A stretch of DNA of 64,000 nt from Saposhnikovia divaricata (lineage: Eukaryota; Streptophyta; Magnoliopsida; Apiales; Apiaceae). The stretch covers positions 187,090,939 through 187,154,938 of the forward strand of contig CM071601.1 of NCBI GenBank assembly GCA_036435485.1. The letters are read 5' to 3'. The position numbers and the translations under genes were made by a program. Below the pieces are notes generated by a model, which worked only from the letters and a program-made list of their open reading frames with translations, was not told the origin of the DNA and searched no databases. This document shows positions 10,799 through 20,938 of this stretch, piece by piece. Positions within the stretch are counted from its first letter, which is position 1. Each line of letters starts with the position of its first letter.

Positions 10799-11025
10799 CA
10801 TAAATACTATTTAATTCGGTCTGTAATAACTCTGATAACTATTACTGTTTAAACAATGTGTGACGTTTCTGAGGCTCTAACCTGTGTGTGTGAGTGTGGT
10901 GTGAGTTTATTGTGGGGTCGATGGCTGTGTTATATATATTGTGTGCAAGAACAGGTATGTTATTAATGGAAAATGGACCGTGAGCGCCTAGGTCTCCGAC
11001 CCCGGATCTGGGGGCGTCACAGAAA

Positions 11026-11037
11026 TGGTATCAGAGC
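11026..11037 (+). other. Primer binding site, initiator-Met tRNA
   Basis: TGGTATCAGAGC, five bases after the 5' LTR end, complementary to the 3' end of plant initiator tRNA-Met. This is the standard primer site of chromoviruses and most copia elements. Confidence 0.9.
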
Positions 11038-11239
11038 GAGGTTACAGTTCTCAGAAACGGTAGTAATTTAAGAAAGCAACCCTAATAATAATAGCAATAA
11101 CGATAACCTTAATAACAACTTTAATAATAATTAGAACTCTCATCGAGTTTGTAGTCGGGTTATCGGATATAGCCCTGACTTTAAGGCCCGTGAGGGAACT
11201 ACTCCTAAACCCTTCTTTTATGGTTAGTGACCCACTTTA

Positions 11240-11253
11240 TTTCCCTTGTGTAG
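11240..11253 (+). promoter_or_regulatory. Candidate 3' splice site before the accessory ORF
   Basis: A pyrimidine-rich stretch ends in TGTAG directly abutting the ATG at 11254. Confidence 0.4.
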
Positions 11254-11988
11254 ATGGATGAGATACCAGACCCTGAGGCTTTCGAGAGGGAGCATGATGA
11301 GGCCCTGATGAGAGAGACCGAGGACCCTGAGGAGGATATGGGTGCTGACTCCGAGCTTGGCCCCTGGATTACAGTGATAGATAGTACTGATGATGAGGAT
11401 CCCGTTGAGGAGCCCTTTGAGCCCGAGCCAGAGCCTGTTACCCCATCTCCTGTAGCTACTGATGAGGAGAGTGTGAGATCCGGCGAGGGTCGTGTTGTGT
11501 CACCCCCACCTTCTCCACAGACATCTAGCCCTGTTTCATCGGACGGTGACTTTGAGGATGACACTTCTGGCGAGGAGGAGCTTGACCCTACCCCTGGTCC
11601 TGCTCCTGCTACTGCTGCTGCACGTACTCCTGTTCCGGTCATACCACCTCCACCGGCGGACCTACCCCCAGTGTCGGGTACTGAGCATGCTTACGTGGTA
11701 CAGTTCCTGACCCGAGACTTACTATCTGCAGAGGCCCGACTTAACGAGGCGAGGCGGGCACTAGTGGAGGAGCGCGAGGCGCGCTTGAGGATCCAGGCTG
11801 AGATGAGGACCACTGTTGCTAGGAGGACTAGGGCTCGACTCCACAGGATGGAGATGAGGAGTCGCGATAGGATTCTTGGTTTAGGGATCCGCGGAGGAGG
11901 AGTGATCCAGGCTAGGGATGCTAGGCGTGTTGTGCGTCGTGCATTCACCCGAGTGAGGACCTTGCTCCGTCGCGGCGCGGCCCCGTGA
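11254..11988 (+). CDS. Accessory ORF upstream of gag in the Tekay-type element
   Basis: A 244-residue ORF lies between the primer site and gag, in the same direction. The first ~115 residues are strongly acidic and Pro-rich, with many Asp/Glu and Ser. Residues ~150-185 form a likely coiled coil (AEARLNEARRALVEEREARL). The last ~55 residues are very Arg-rich. I recognise no catalytic motif. The ATG follows immediately after TTTCCCTTGTGTAG, a textbook 3' splice site, which suggests expression from a spliced RNA. The acidic-coil-basic layout suggests binding to RNA, DNA or histones, but that is inference. The frame is intact, unlike gag-pol of the same element. Confidence 0.6.
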   Translation: MDEIPDPEAFEREHDEALMRETEDPEEDMGADSELGPWITVIDSTDDEDPVEEPFEPEPEPVTPSPVATDEESVRSGEGRVVSPPPSPQTSSPVSSDGDFEDDTSGEEELDPTPGPAPATAAARTPVPVIPPPPADLPPVSGTEHAYVVQFLTRDLLSAEARLNEARRALVEEREARLRIQAEMRTTVARRTRARLHRMEMRSRDRILGLGIRGGGVIQARDARRVVRRAFTRVRTLLRRGAAP

Positions 11989-12732
11989 TGTGTTACTTAT
12001 AGCTCAGTCCCCTAGGTTCAGATGACATTAGTGTGTCGATTTTGCGGGATAGTTGACTTGTGCAGTGGTATCCTTTCTGACCAGTGGATGAGTAGACTGA
12101 CCTACAGATATGTAGATGTGACTTCGGGTAGTATGTATGGATGTAGCCCTACTTTTGTGTAGCCTGACTATTCGGATGATGTATTTGTAGTTGTTCCACT
12201 TTTGCTAGACTTTGACATCGGAACTTTGTATTTGGCACCAACATCCAAACTTGTGATAACCCTTGTACCGTACTTATTTAGTTTCAGTTTCTTTAATATT
12301 GCCTCAACTGCTTTACTTTCCGATGCCATGCTTTACTGTTTTGATATATAACTGTCATTATACAATTTCTGCAAGCCACAAATACAACCATACTGTTTCA
12401 AATTTACGATATGCAATTTCAAGTTATTTTCTACAATTTCCAAAAATGTTCCTACAATCTTTAAAAATAAATTTTTTCAAAAAAAAAAAATGTGTTTTGA
12501 AATTTTTAAAAAAATATTTTTTGGGGCTTCCAATTTTGAAAACTCTTGTAAATGTTTTCGCATCCCAAAGGGATTTTTCCCCAAAAATGTTCGACATTTT
12601 ATCTCCAACACCGGATTATTAAAACTTTTGCACTTCCACCCTTACGAGGAGGAACGATACGCTCCTGACCCGTGCAAACGCTGTCAGGTAATTGGAAAAC
12701 CCTAACCCCTTTCTTGTTTTATTATCAGAATC
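11989..12732 (+). other. Spacer between the accessory ORF and gag
   Basis: About 740 bases without a supported gene. It contains an A-run near 12480 and AT-rich sequence. It ends with CTTTCTTGTTTTATTATCAG at 12709-12728, a strong 3' splice site four bases before the gag ATG. A short possible donor (CAG|GTAATT) lies near 12688, but the gap to the acceptor is too small for a plant intron. Confidence 0.5.
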
Positions 12733-13485
12733 ATGCCACCCAGAAGAATGAACACCCGAGCCCACCCGATCAGTTCTGAGGGCCAGGGTAGCCACCATGG
12801 AGCCGGAGGCCACCAGAACCGTGAAGGGGAGAATATCAACCTGAGTGATAATGAGGGCAACGATCATAACCTGTTTGATGACTCTGAGTATGAAGAAGAA
12901 GAAGCTGGTGATGATACCCGAGAGGTAGAACATCCTAGGGGAGGCCCTATGGAACAGTTCATGGAGTTACTAAGGCAGAACTTGGACCGACCCCCAGTTC
13001 AGCAACCACCCCAGAATGCTAATGCTAATGCTTTCAGGAACTTCAAATCCCTGAAACCCCCAGAATTTAAAGGAACTGCCGACCCTGTCGAGGCAAGGGC
13101 CTGGCTGAAGGAAATGGAAAAATCTTTCGAGATACTAGGTGTCGCTGAAGAGCAGAAGACTGTTTTCGCCACTTACCTTCTGAAGGGTGAGGCGAACTAT
13201 TGGTGGGAAGCTAAGAAGAATTTGGAAGGAAGAGGTGTGGTAACCTGGGAGAGATTTAGCGAGCTGTTTTTGGAGAAGTACTTTCCTAGGTTCATGGAAA
13301 CGCAAATGGAGCTAAAGTTTTTGGAGCTGAAACAAGGAAACATGACGGTGGCCGAGTATGAGGCCAAATTTACTGAGTTGTCAAGGTTTGTGCCGGAGTA
13401 TGTGAACTCTGAGGCAAAGAGGGCCCGAAGATTCCAATTAGGGCTAAACAATGGATTCAGAATCGTGTGGCGGTTCTTGAGCTGA
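12733..13485 (+). pseudogene. gag of the Tekay-type element, frameshifted
   Basis: The start MPPRRMNTRAHP is followed by an acidic linker and the retrotransposon gag core (FKGTADPVEARAWLKEMEKS, LLKGEANYWWEAKK, FLEKYFP, FLELKQGNMTVAEYE). Near 13450 the frame slips: the expected continuation (VAVLELTDYATLVQKA) is found in the next frame from 13467, consistent with loss of one base in a G-run. Gag continues there through CCHC knuckles CFKCGLTGHYANAC and CFKCGKPGHRMREC. The protein packages the element RNA. In this copy only a truncated gag would be made without frame correction. Confidence 0.85.
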
Positions 13486-16229
13486 CAGACTATGCCACCC
13501 TGGTACAGAAAGCGTCAATTGTCGAAGCTGGAAGTGAACAGATGCAGAAGGAGAGAGAAGGAAAGAAGAGGAAGTTGGATAGCCGAAAGGGAAACTCTGC
13601 TGGTGGGAGCTTTCCGAGCAAATTTAAGCGGGGAACAATGTCCCAACCAAGCGGGAACTTTGGAATCAAGAGAGCTGAAAGTTGGAGTGTGGGCCAGAGC
13701 GGCCGACCACAGGGATCGTCTTACTCTACCCCATCCCGAGCCCAACCCCCAGAATGCAACAAATGTGGAAGGAAACATGCGGGCGTGTGCAACCTGCAAG
13801 ATGTGAAGTGCTTCAAGTGTGGGCTGACAGGGCATTATGCTAACGCCTGTCGCGGAACCAGTAACAACCTGAGTGTCGGAGGTAATTGCTTCAAGTGTGG
13901 GAAACCAGGGCACCGAATGAGGGAATGTATGTCCTCTGGGCCAGCTGCATCAAGAGTGAGTGGAACTGCTTCTAACAAGGCCCCTACTGCAAGAACTTTT
14001 AACATGACGGTGCAGGATGCCGTGAGGAACACGGATGTGATTGCAGGTACCCTACTACTCAACTCAGTTAAAGAAAATGTTTTATTTGATTCGGGAGCTA
14101 CCAAGTCTTTCATATCTCTAGATTTTGTATGTCGGTTAGGCCTTAATACTGAACCATTGAAAGACAGATTGCAAATAGAGATAGCTAATCATGAAATCAT
14201 TCCCGTTAGCCGAGTATGTCCAGGTTGCGACCTAGAAATAGGAGGGCGACACTTTCGGGTAGACTTAATACCTTTTAAACTAGGGGAGTTTGACGTAATA
14301 GTAGGTATGGATTGGTTAACAACCCACGGAGCCCAGATTGATTGTGTCAAGAAGAAAGTAAGTTTGAGACTGCCAGGGGACGAGGAAGTAGTATTTAGTG
14401 GGAAACGGCAAAGCCAAAAGTTCCTGACTATGATTCAAGCTAAGAATCTGTTACGTAAAGGATGCGAAGCCTATTTAGCATATGTGAAGGATACCAAGAA
14501 AGAGGCACCAAACCTGCAGGAAATCCCTGTCGTCAATGAGTTCGCGGACGTATTTCCGGACGATCTTCCCGGACTACCACCCGATAGGGACATCGAGTTT
14601 GCTATAGACTTAGTTCCGGGCACAGCCCCAATTTCGAAGGCCCCATACCGGCTAGCCCCAGTGGAAATGAAAGAGCTGGCCACCCAGTTACAAGAGTTGT
14701 TGGATAAAGGGATGATAAGACCTAGTGTGTCACCGTGGGGAGCCCCGGTGTTATTCGTGAAAAAGAAGGACGGCAGCATGAGATTATGTATAGATTACCG
14801 GGAGTTGAACAAGGTGACTATAAAGAATAAATATCCCTTGCCCAGGATAGATGACCTGTTTGACCAATTGAAAGATGCAGTTTATTTCTCCAAGATTGAT
14901 TTGCGGACCGGGTACCACCAGTTAAAGATTAAACCGGAAGATATACCGAAGACGGCCTTTCGCACCCGGTATGGACACTATGAGTTCCTAGTGATGTCAT
15001 TTGGGTTAACGAATGCCCCTGCAGCTTTCATGGACTTAATGAATCGAGTCTTCAAGAAATACTTGGACAAGTGCGTTATAGTCTTCATCGATGATATCTT
15101 GATTTATTCCAAGACGAAGAAGGAACATGCAGAGCACTTGAGGATTGTATTGGGAGCATTGAGAGAAGAAAAGTTGTACGCTAAGTTCTCGAAGTGCGAA
15201 TTTTGGTTGAAGGAAGTTCAGTTTTTAGGGCATGTGATCAGCGAACAAGGTATTCTAATGGACCCAGCCAAAATAGAGGCTGTATCAAATTGGGAGAGAC
15301 CAACCACTCCGACAGAGGTGAGAAGTTTCATAGGACTGGCTGGCTACTATAGGAGATTTGTCCAAGACTTTGCAAAGATAGCAGCCCCTTTGACCCGACT
15401 AACTCGCAAGACCGAGAAGTTTGTGTGGACTGAAAAATGCGAAGAGAGCTTTCAAGAGTTGAAAAAGAGGTTGGTGACAGCACCAGTACTAGCCCTACCT
15501 GATGATAAGGGAGATTTTGTGATTTATAGCGATGCATCCCATAAAGGTTTAGGGTGTGTGCTTATGCAGCACGGTAAGGTGATTGCGTATGCGTCCAGAC
15601 AACTTAAGGAGTATGAGATAAGATACCCCACCCATGATTTGGAATTAGCAGCAATAGTCTTCGCTTTGAAGATCTGGAGACATTATCTTTACGGAGAAAA
15701 GTGTGAAATCTATACGGATCACAAGAGCTTAAAGTACATATTCACTCAGAAAGAGTTAAACATGAGGCAGAGGAGATGGTTAGAGCTAATCAAAGATTAT
15801 GACTGTGAGATTCATTATCACCCAGGGAAGGCCAACGTGGTGGCCGATGCACTTAGCCGAAAGGAGAAGCTTAAGATGATTACGTCAGTGGACGAATTGA
15901 TCAAGGACCTTGAGAAACTAGAGATTGAAGTGAGGCTACCAGGAATTGGACAAGAGAGTCTAATGGAAATAAAAGTCCAACCACCGCTATTGGAAAAGAT
16001 TAAGTTGTGCCAGGAAAAGAAGATGGAAGAAGAAAAGAATTCGATGGAGAAAATCTTGACTGGCGAAGAAATTAAGTGTGAGAAGGACGGGAATGGAATC
16101 ATGAGGTACGCATCTAGGATATGGATTCCGAACGTTCAAGAGTTAAAAGATGAGATTTTGCAAGAGGCTCATAGTTCGAGGTACTCAATTCACCCTGGAG
16201 GCACTAAGATGTATAGAGATTTAAGATAA
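13467..16229 (+). pseudogene. gag C-terminus, protease, RT, RNase H and integrase N-terminus of the Tekay-type element
   Basis: An open 920-codon frame that lacks its natural start because of the gag frameshift. In order: zinc knuckles (13740-13930), aspartic protease (VLFDSGATKSFIS, near 14080), reverse transcriptase (FSKIDLRTGYHQLKI, then the FIDDILIYS active-site box near 15090), RNase H (FVIYSDASHKGLGC near 15510), and the integrase zinc arm (IHPGGTKMYRDLR). A TAA at 16227-16229 interrupts the integrase just before YYWWPNMKKDVAEW, which continues in frame. Domain order RT-RNase H-IN is that of Ty3/gypsy. Key catalytic residues are present up to the stop. Confidence 0.9.
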
Positions 16230-17219
16230 TACTATTGGTGGCCTAATATGAAAAAGGACGTGGCAGAGTGGGTAAGTAAGTGTTTGACATGTCAAAGAGT
16301 AAAGGCCGAACACCAGAGGCCCAGTGGATTGTTGCAACCCTTAGAGATACCCGAGTGGAAGTGGGAGCAGATTGCAATGGACTTTGTGGTCGGATTACCA
16401 AGGACCAAGACGAATCATGATGCCATTTGGGTAATTATCGATAGGATGACCAAGTCAGCACATTTTCTTCCAATCAACAAGAGATATACTGTCGACAAGC
16501 TGGCGGATATTTATCTAAAGGAGATTGTGGTTAGACATGGGGTTCCTGTGAGCATTGTATCAGATAGAGACCCGAGATTCAACTCCAGGTTCTGGAGAAG
16601 TTTTCAGGATTGTGTGGGGACTAAGTTAAACATGAGTACTGCATACCATCCCCAAACAGACGGACAGAGTGAGAGAACCATCCAAACCATCGAGGACATG
16701 TTGAGGGTATGTGCCATTGATTTTAAGGGAAGTTGGGATGACCACTTGCCGTTGATCGAATTTTCCTACAACAACAGCTACCATGCGAGTATAGGCATGC
16801 CCCCATATGAAGCTTTATACGGACGGAGATGTCGGTCTCCTTTGTGTTGGGAAGAAGTTGGAGAGCGGAAGATTTTAGGGCCTGAACTGGTCCAACAGAC
16901 AAGAGAAACTATCGAGCTCATAAGAGGACGGTTGGTAGCGGCCCAAGACAGACAGAAGAAGTATGCGGACCAGACCCGCAAGGACAAAGAATATGAAGTA
17001 GGAGAGTTTGTGATGTTGAAAGTATCACCGTGGAAAGGATTGATGAGATTTGGTAGGAAGGGAAAACTAAGCCCGAGGTTTATTGGACCTTTTGAGATCT
17101 TGAAACGAGTTGGGAAGTTAGCCTATGAACTGGCTTTACCCCCGAGCTTACAGCAAGTACATAATGTGTTCCATGCTACGACCATACCATACCGATTTCC
17201 GACATGTGATGGAACATGA
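16230..17219 (+). pseudogene. Integrase of the Tekay-type element, after an in-frame stop
   Basis: The frame resumes after the TAA. The rest of the HHCC arm (CLTCQRVKAEHQ) is followed by the catalytic core acidic residues in IAMDFVVGLP, VSDRDPRFNSRFW and DGQSERTIQTIED, then the GPY/F-type region (LSPRFIGPFEILKRVGKLAYELALP). A second frameshift near 17175 diverts the frame, so the C-terminal targeting domain lies in another frame (next entry). Confidence 0.9.
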
Positions 17220-17412
17220 TCAAGTGGATCTGCAACCAGACTTAACATATGTCGAGCAACCCGTAGAAATCATGGATCGAAAAGAACAGGTGCTGAGGAA
17301 CAAGGTTGTCAAATTAGTGAGAGTTGTGTGGAGGAATCAGAATGTCGAAGAATCAACATGGGAACTAGAGAGCGCAATGCGTGAAAAGCACCCCCAACTG
17401 TTTTCAACCTGA
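17178..17412 (+). pseudogene. Chromodomain tail of the Tekay-type integrase
   Basis: In a frame shifted from the integrase, the sequence MLRPYHTDFRHVMEHDQVDL leads into a chromodomain: VVKLVRVVWRNQNVEESTWE, then a short helix ending at 17412. The W-R-N and E-x-T-W-E pattern is the hallmark of chromoviral integrases. In the family, chromodomains bind methylated histone H3 and bias insertion to heterochromatin. The frameshift that separates it from the core means this copy would not make a complete targeting integrase. Confidence 0.85.
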
Positions 17413-17430
17413 TTCCGGGACGGAATCCTT

Positions 17431-17444
17431 TTAAGGAGGGGAGG
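17431..17444 (+). other. Polypurine tract of the Tekay-type element
   Basis: TTAAGGAGGGGAGG, directly before the 3' LTR start at 17446. Confidence 0.85.
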
Positions 17445-17445
17445 C

Positions 17446-20400
17446 TGTAAGAACCCTAATTTTTGGTAATATTTCCTTTTATTTAATATCTTGTGACATT
17501 ATTATTATTATGGAACCCTTTCTAGTCATCCCTGTTGATTTATAGAATTGATTGTCTAAGAAACTGCGTTGTTGCATTTATGATGTAAGATATACAGAGA
17601 GATTGTGAAGGCATGAGTCTTACTGTTAGTAATATTTATAAAACTTGGAATTTGAGAATGGTTAGAATATTAAAGGATTTATTAAGAATTATGACGAGGA
17701 ATTTTGGACATTCGAGGAATTTACACAATAAGTACTTAAGGAATTATAGGGGAAATCTCTACGCGACGAAATATTATTACGAGAGAATAATTAAGTTACG
17801 ATACGAAGTAAGGATTAAATAACAAGCATTGGTGGGAGAATAATATTACAAGGAAAGAAATTACATGCAAGTGCCATGTAACTAGATAGTTAGAAAAAGG
17901 AACTAGGAGACATAAAAGCAAATATGAATAGTGACTAGCATGGTGGATGATGTACTAGGGGACACTAGGGCATGGATGCATCCTAGGCTAGCTTGGCAAC
18001 ATGTGACTACTTTTTCTACTAACCATAATAATTCAAGTCATTCTAGCATTTCTTTTTACCTTTACAAAACAAAACAAGGCAAAAACACTCCCCCCCCCCT
18101 TTGTAAAGCTCTCGGCCGAACTCCTTCAAGAGAGAGGGAGAGATTTTCTCTCCACCATTTCTTCATCTACAACCTTCCTAGGGCTTCCTTGCATCTTAGT
18201 AGAGGTATGGTATCAATTTCTAAGCCCTCCATCCATTGGTTCTTGAGTTATAATGGTTGGAAGTTTAGAGAAATACTAACATAAGTTTATTATCTTTTAG
18301 ATCTTGCATTGTGAGTGTTGTAGGAGGCCATCTAAGGTGTTTTTAAGTTTTATAAAGATTGTTCAAGGTCTCTAGGAGCTCAAGAAGGTATAAAATCTCA
18401 AACCACCCTTGGTTATGTGTTGTTCTTATAGTATGGTAGTAGATCCATGCATTTTAGGGGTTATCTTGAATGTATATGTATTGGATAGCATGGATCTTGG
18501 GTTTTGATGTTGAGATTGTGAATTTTATGACTATGGTTAATATATATATCTCCATGAGTGTTATGAATCATGATCTAAGTGTTTTAAGTGGTGTTTATGT
18601 TATGGAAGCATGAAAAATGGTTGATCTAAGTGAATTGAGCTTGCTGAGTTTATCCAGGAGCTTGGATCTGTGTTGTAGCTCGATTTTGAACACCCAAATG
18701 ATGTCCCCTGATGTCCTACCTTATATTGTTGGAAAGATAATTGAATGTAGTTTCTGGACATGTAAGATTCATAGCTAGGTGATGTGTGGATTTTTAGTTA
18801 TGGCCGGAGAAGTGAATTTTGTTTCTGGACTATGGACTGCATAAAGTGACCCCCTTGTGAACCTTGTTTAAACACCTTAAAATATGTTTGGGATCATGGA
18901 AAAATTTGAGAATGTAAGTAATGCAGTTGTGAAGACCACCCAAAAGGAATTGGATTAAAATATGAATTTTTGGATTTTATAAAAATGCTAGAGTAAAATT
19001 CGCGCAATGGAAAAAAAGTCGATTAGTGGAACATTATTCTAGGGTTAGTGGTTATGGTTCGAACGTGGTAACTAAATTGAGTCGAGTAAGTGACGAGCGT
19101 AAAGGAGTAATGTCATGGACTTATAGTGGGACTAGGGAGTCATAAGACGAAGTTGTTAAGTTAATTTCGTACCCCCTTAAAACCCCGTAATTAGAAAGAA
19201 ATTGTTAAGGTACTAACGAACGATTATTGTTTATGTATAGATCGTTCGAATTCGCACGCTCGACCACCCCAACCAAACCAAGGCAAGTTTACTTTTCAAA
19301 ACTTATCCCTATACAAGGATTTTCACTGTTGTGTTTGTAGTTTTCAAATTATATCAAATGCTATGTTTATCGAAGTATTGATACAATTGAGATTGAACAA
19401 GTACATGTATGCTTTTACCCCTTGAACTTAGATTGAAATGTTTTCTTCGGACAACGACTCTAGCAATAGAGGTCGTAGCGGTCCGTATATACTATTGACC
19501 GGGGAGCGGTATATTATTATATCGTCTCTAGATTGCGAAAACCCGAAGGGTCATTCGGGTGGTATCGTATACTCAAATAACTATTATTATATCTTCGTAA
19601 ATACTCGAAACCCTATCTTGGATTAAAAGTTTATTTTATCGAATAATTATTTTATTAATAATTAATATTAAATCTTAAAATACTATTTATAAATTTTTGT
19701 TCATTATTTAAAGACAAGTTAATCCAAGATACTTTTAATACTTTCAAACTCGAACTCTTTCGAACTCAAAACCTTTTCGAAAACCCCCGGTCAGATTCTA
19801 CTTCTTGTACGATTTCAAGAATCATCGGTCGACTGATGTCGGACCTCAACTACTCTGTTTTCAATCAAAATCAAGTTTTAAAAGAAAAGAAAAAGGGACT
19901 CTGGCAGGTGTGGGAACCGTTGACGAACGATTCCCGGGATGTGTAAGCGGCCGTGAGCCAGGCGGTCCATCACTTATTATTCCGGCCCAGGTGTTGTCGA
20001 AGGATGATTACGGATGTAGTTTTCATCGAGGGTGATTACGGATGTAGTTTTCACCCGAGGGATAGTTACGGATGTAGTTTCTATCCTTCTACCGGTAGAG
20101 AAGACCCGCGGATTATTGGACTTGGATGTGGCGACTGATCATCGTCAATCCTTGTCAGGTTTTGTGTTTTCTTTAAGTCCCATTCCTCCATTTTGGAAAA
20201 ATGCTTTGACAGTGCTTCTTAGGCTTTTGTGCCAAGTTGCTGATATTGTTCTATTTTGATGAGAATGATGTTGATTCAATGCAGTATCTAGAACTGCAAG
20301 TTTATTTTGAAAACAAGGGCACATATTGTTGCACCTTCGAGATTTATCAATTATGACAAGTGATTTTATAACTGATTGATACAAACAAATATCTCAACTG

Positions 20401-20938
20401 CCAATCATATGAGATGTATATTTCTTATCTTATATATATATTTCTTGCTGAGCTATAGTTGCTCACTCTTGCTTGTTTTCAAACTTTACAAACACAACAG
20501 CTAAGCGAAATGGCAAGACCCAGGCAGACTGCTCGAAAGTAGGTGACTAGGCCCGAGCCTCCACTTGAGATTCCACCGGTAGGCCCCATTAGCCGGATTG
20601 GTTGGCAGCTTTTGTTAGTACGTTTTATTTATCAGCATGACCTGTGCAAGGCAGTGTATCGTAACAAACTTTCAAGCCGCCAGCTTCGCTTCATATCGGA
20701 GTGTTGCTGGTAGCATAAATACTATTTAATTCGGTCTGTAATAACTCTGATAACTCTATTACTGTTTAAACAATGTGTGACGTTTCTGAGGCTCTAACCT
20801 GTGTATGTGAGTGTGGTGTGAGTTTATTGTGGGGTCGATGGCTGTGTTATATATATTGTGTGCAAGAACAGGTATGTTATTAATGGAAAATGGACCGTGA
20901 GCGCCTAGGTCTCCGACCCCGGATCTGGGGGTGTCACA
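17446..20938 (+). repeat. 3' LTR of the Tekay-type element
   Basis: About 3.49 kb. It matches 7535-11021 with about 24 substitutions seen by eye and small indels (ATT repeat, C-run, CT). It includes the same three ~30-bp repeats and TATA-like tract. The H3-like ORF is reduced to ten codons by a C-to-T change giving a stop at 20540-20542. Confidence 0.9.

Larger units (their letters stand above)
7535..11021 (+). repeat. 5' LTR of the Tekay-type element
   Basis: About 3.49 kb, TG...CA ends. Notable contents are a C-run followed by a pyrimidine-rich leader-like stretch ending in a good splice donor (AG|GTATGG, GT at 8290), three ~30-bp repeats at 10085-10170, a TATA-like tract at 10515-10528 and a short ORF at 10595. 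Other ORFs in the LTR are not conserved between the two copies. Confidence 0.9.
7535..20938 (+). mobile_element. Tekay/Del-type chromovirus (Ty3/gypsy), complete but disabled
   Basis: This is a full-length 13.4-kb element. The LTRs are 7535-11021 and 17446-20938, each starting TGTAAGAACCC and ending in GTCACA. The flanking CTTGT at 7530-7534 and 20939-20943 is a perfect 5-bp target duplication within the SIRE-A post-pol ORF. Inside are an initiator-Met primer site, an accessory ORF, gag, protease, RT, RNase H, integrase and a C-terminal chromodomain, which together with the very long LTRs indicate Tekay/Del. By eye the LTRs differ at about 24 substitutions and a few small indels, so the insertion is young. 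Pol nevertheless carries two frameshifts and one stop. Confidence 0.9.
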
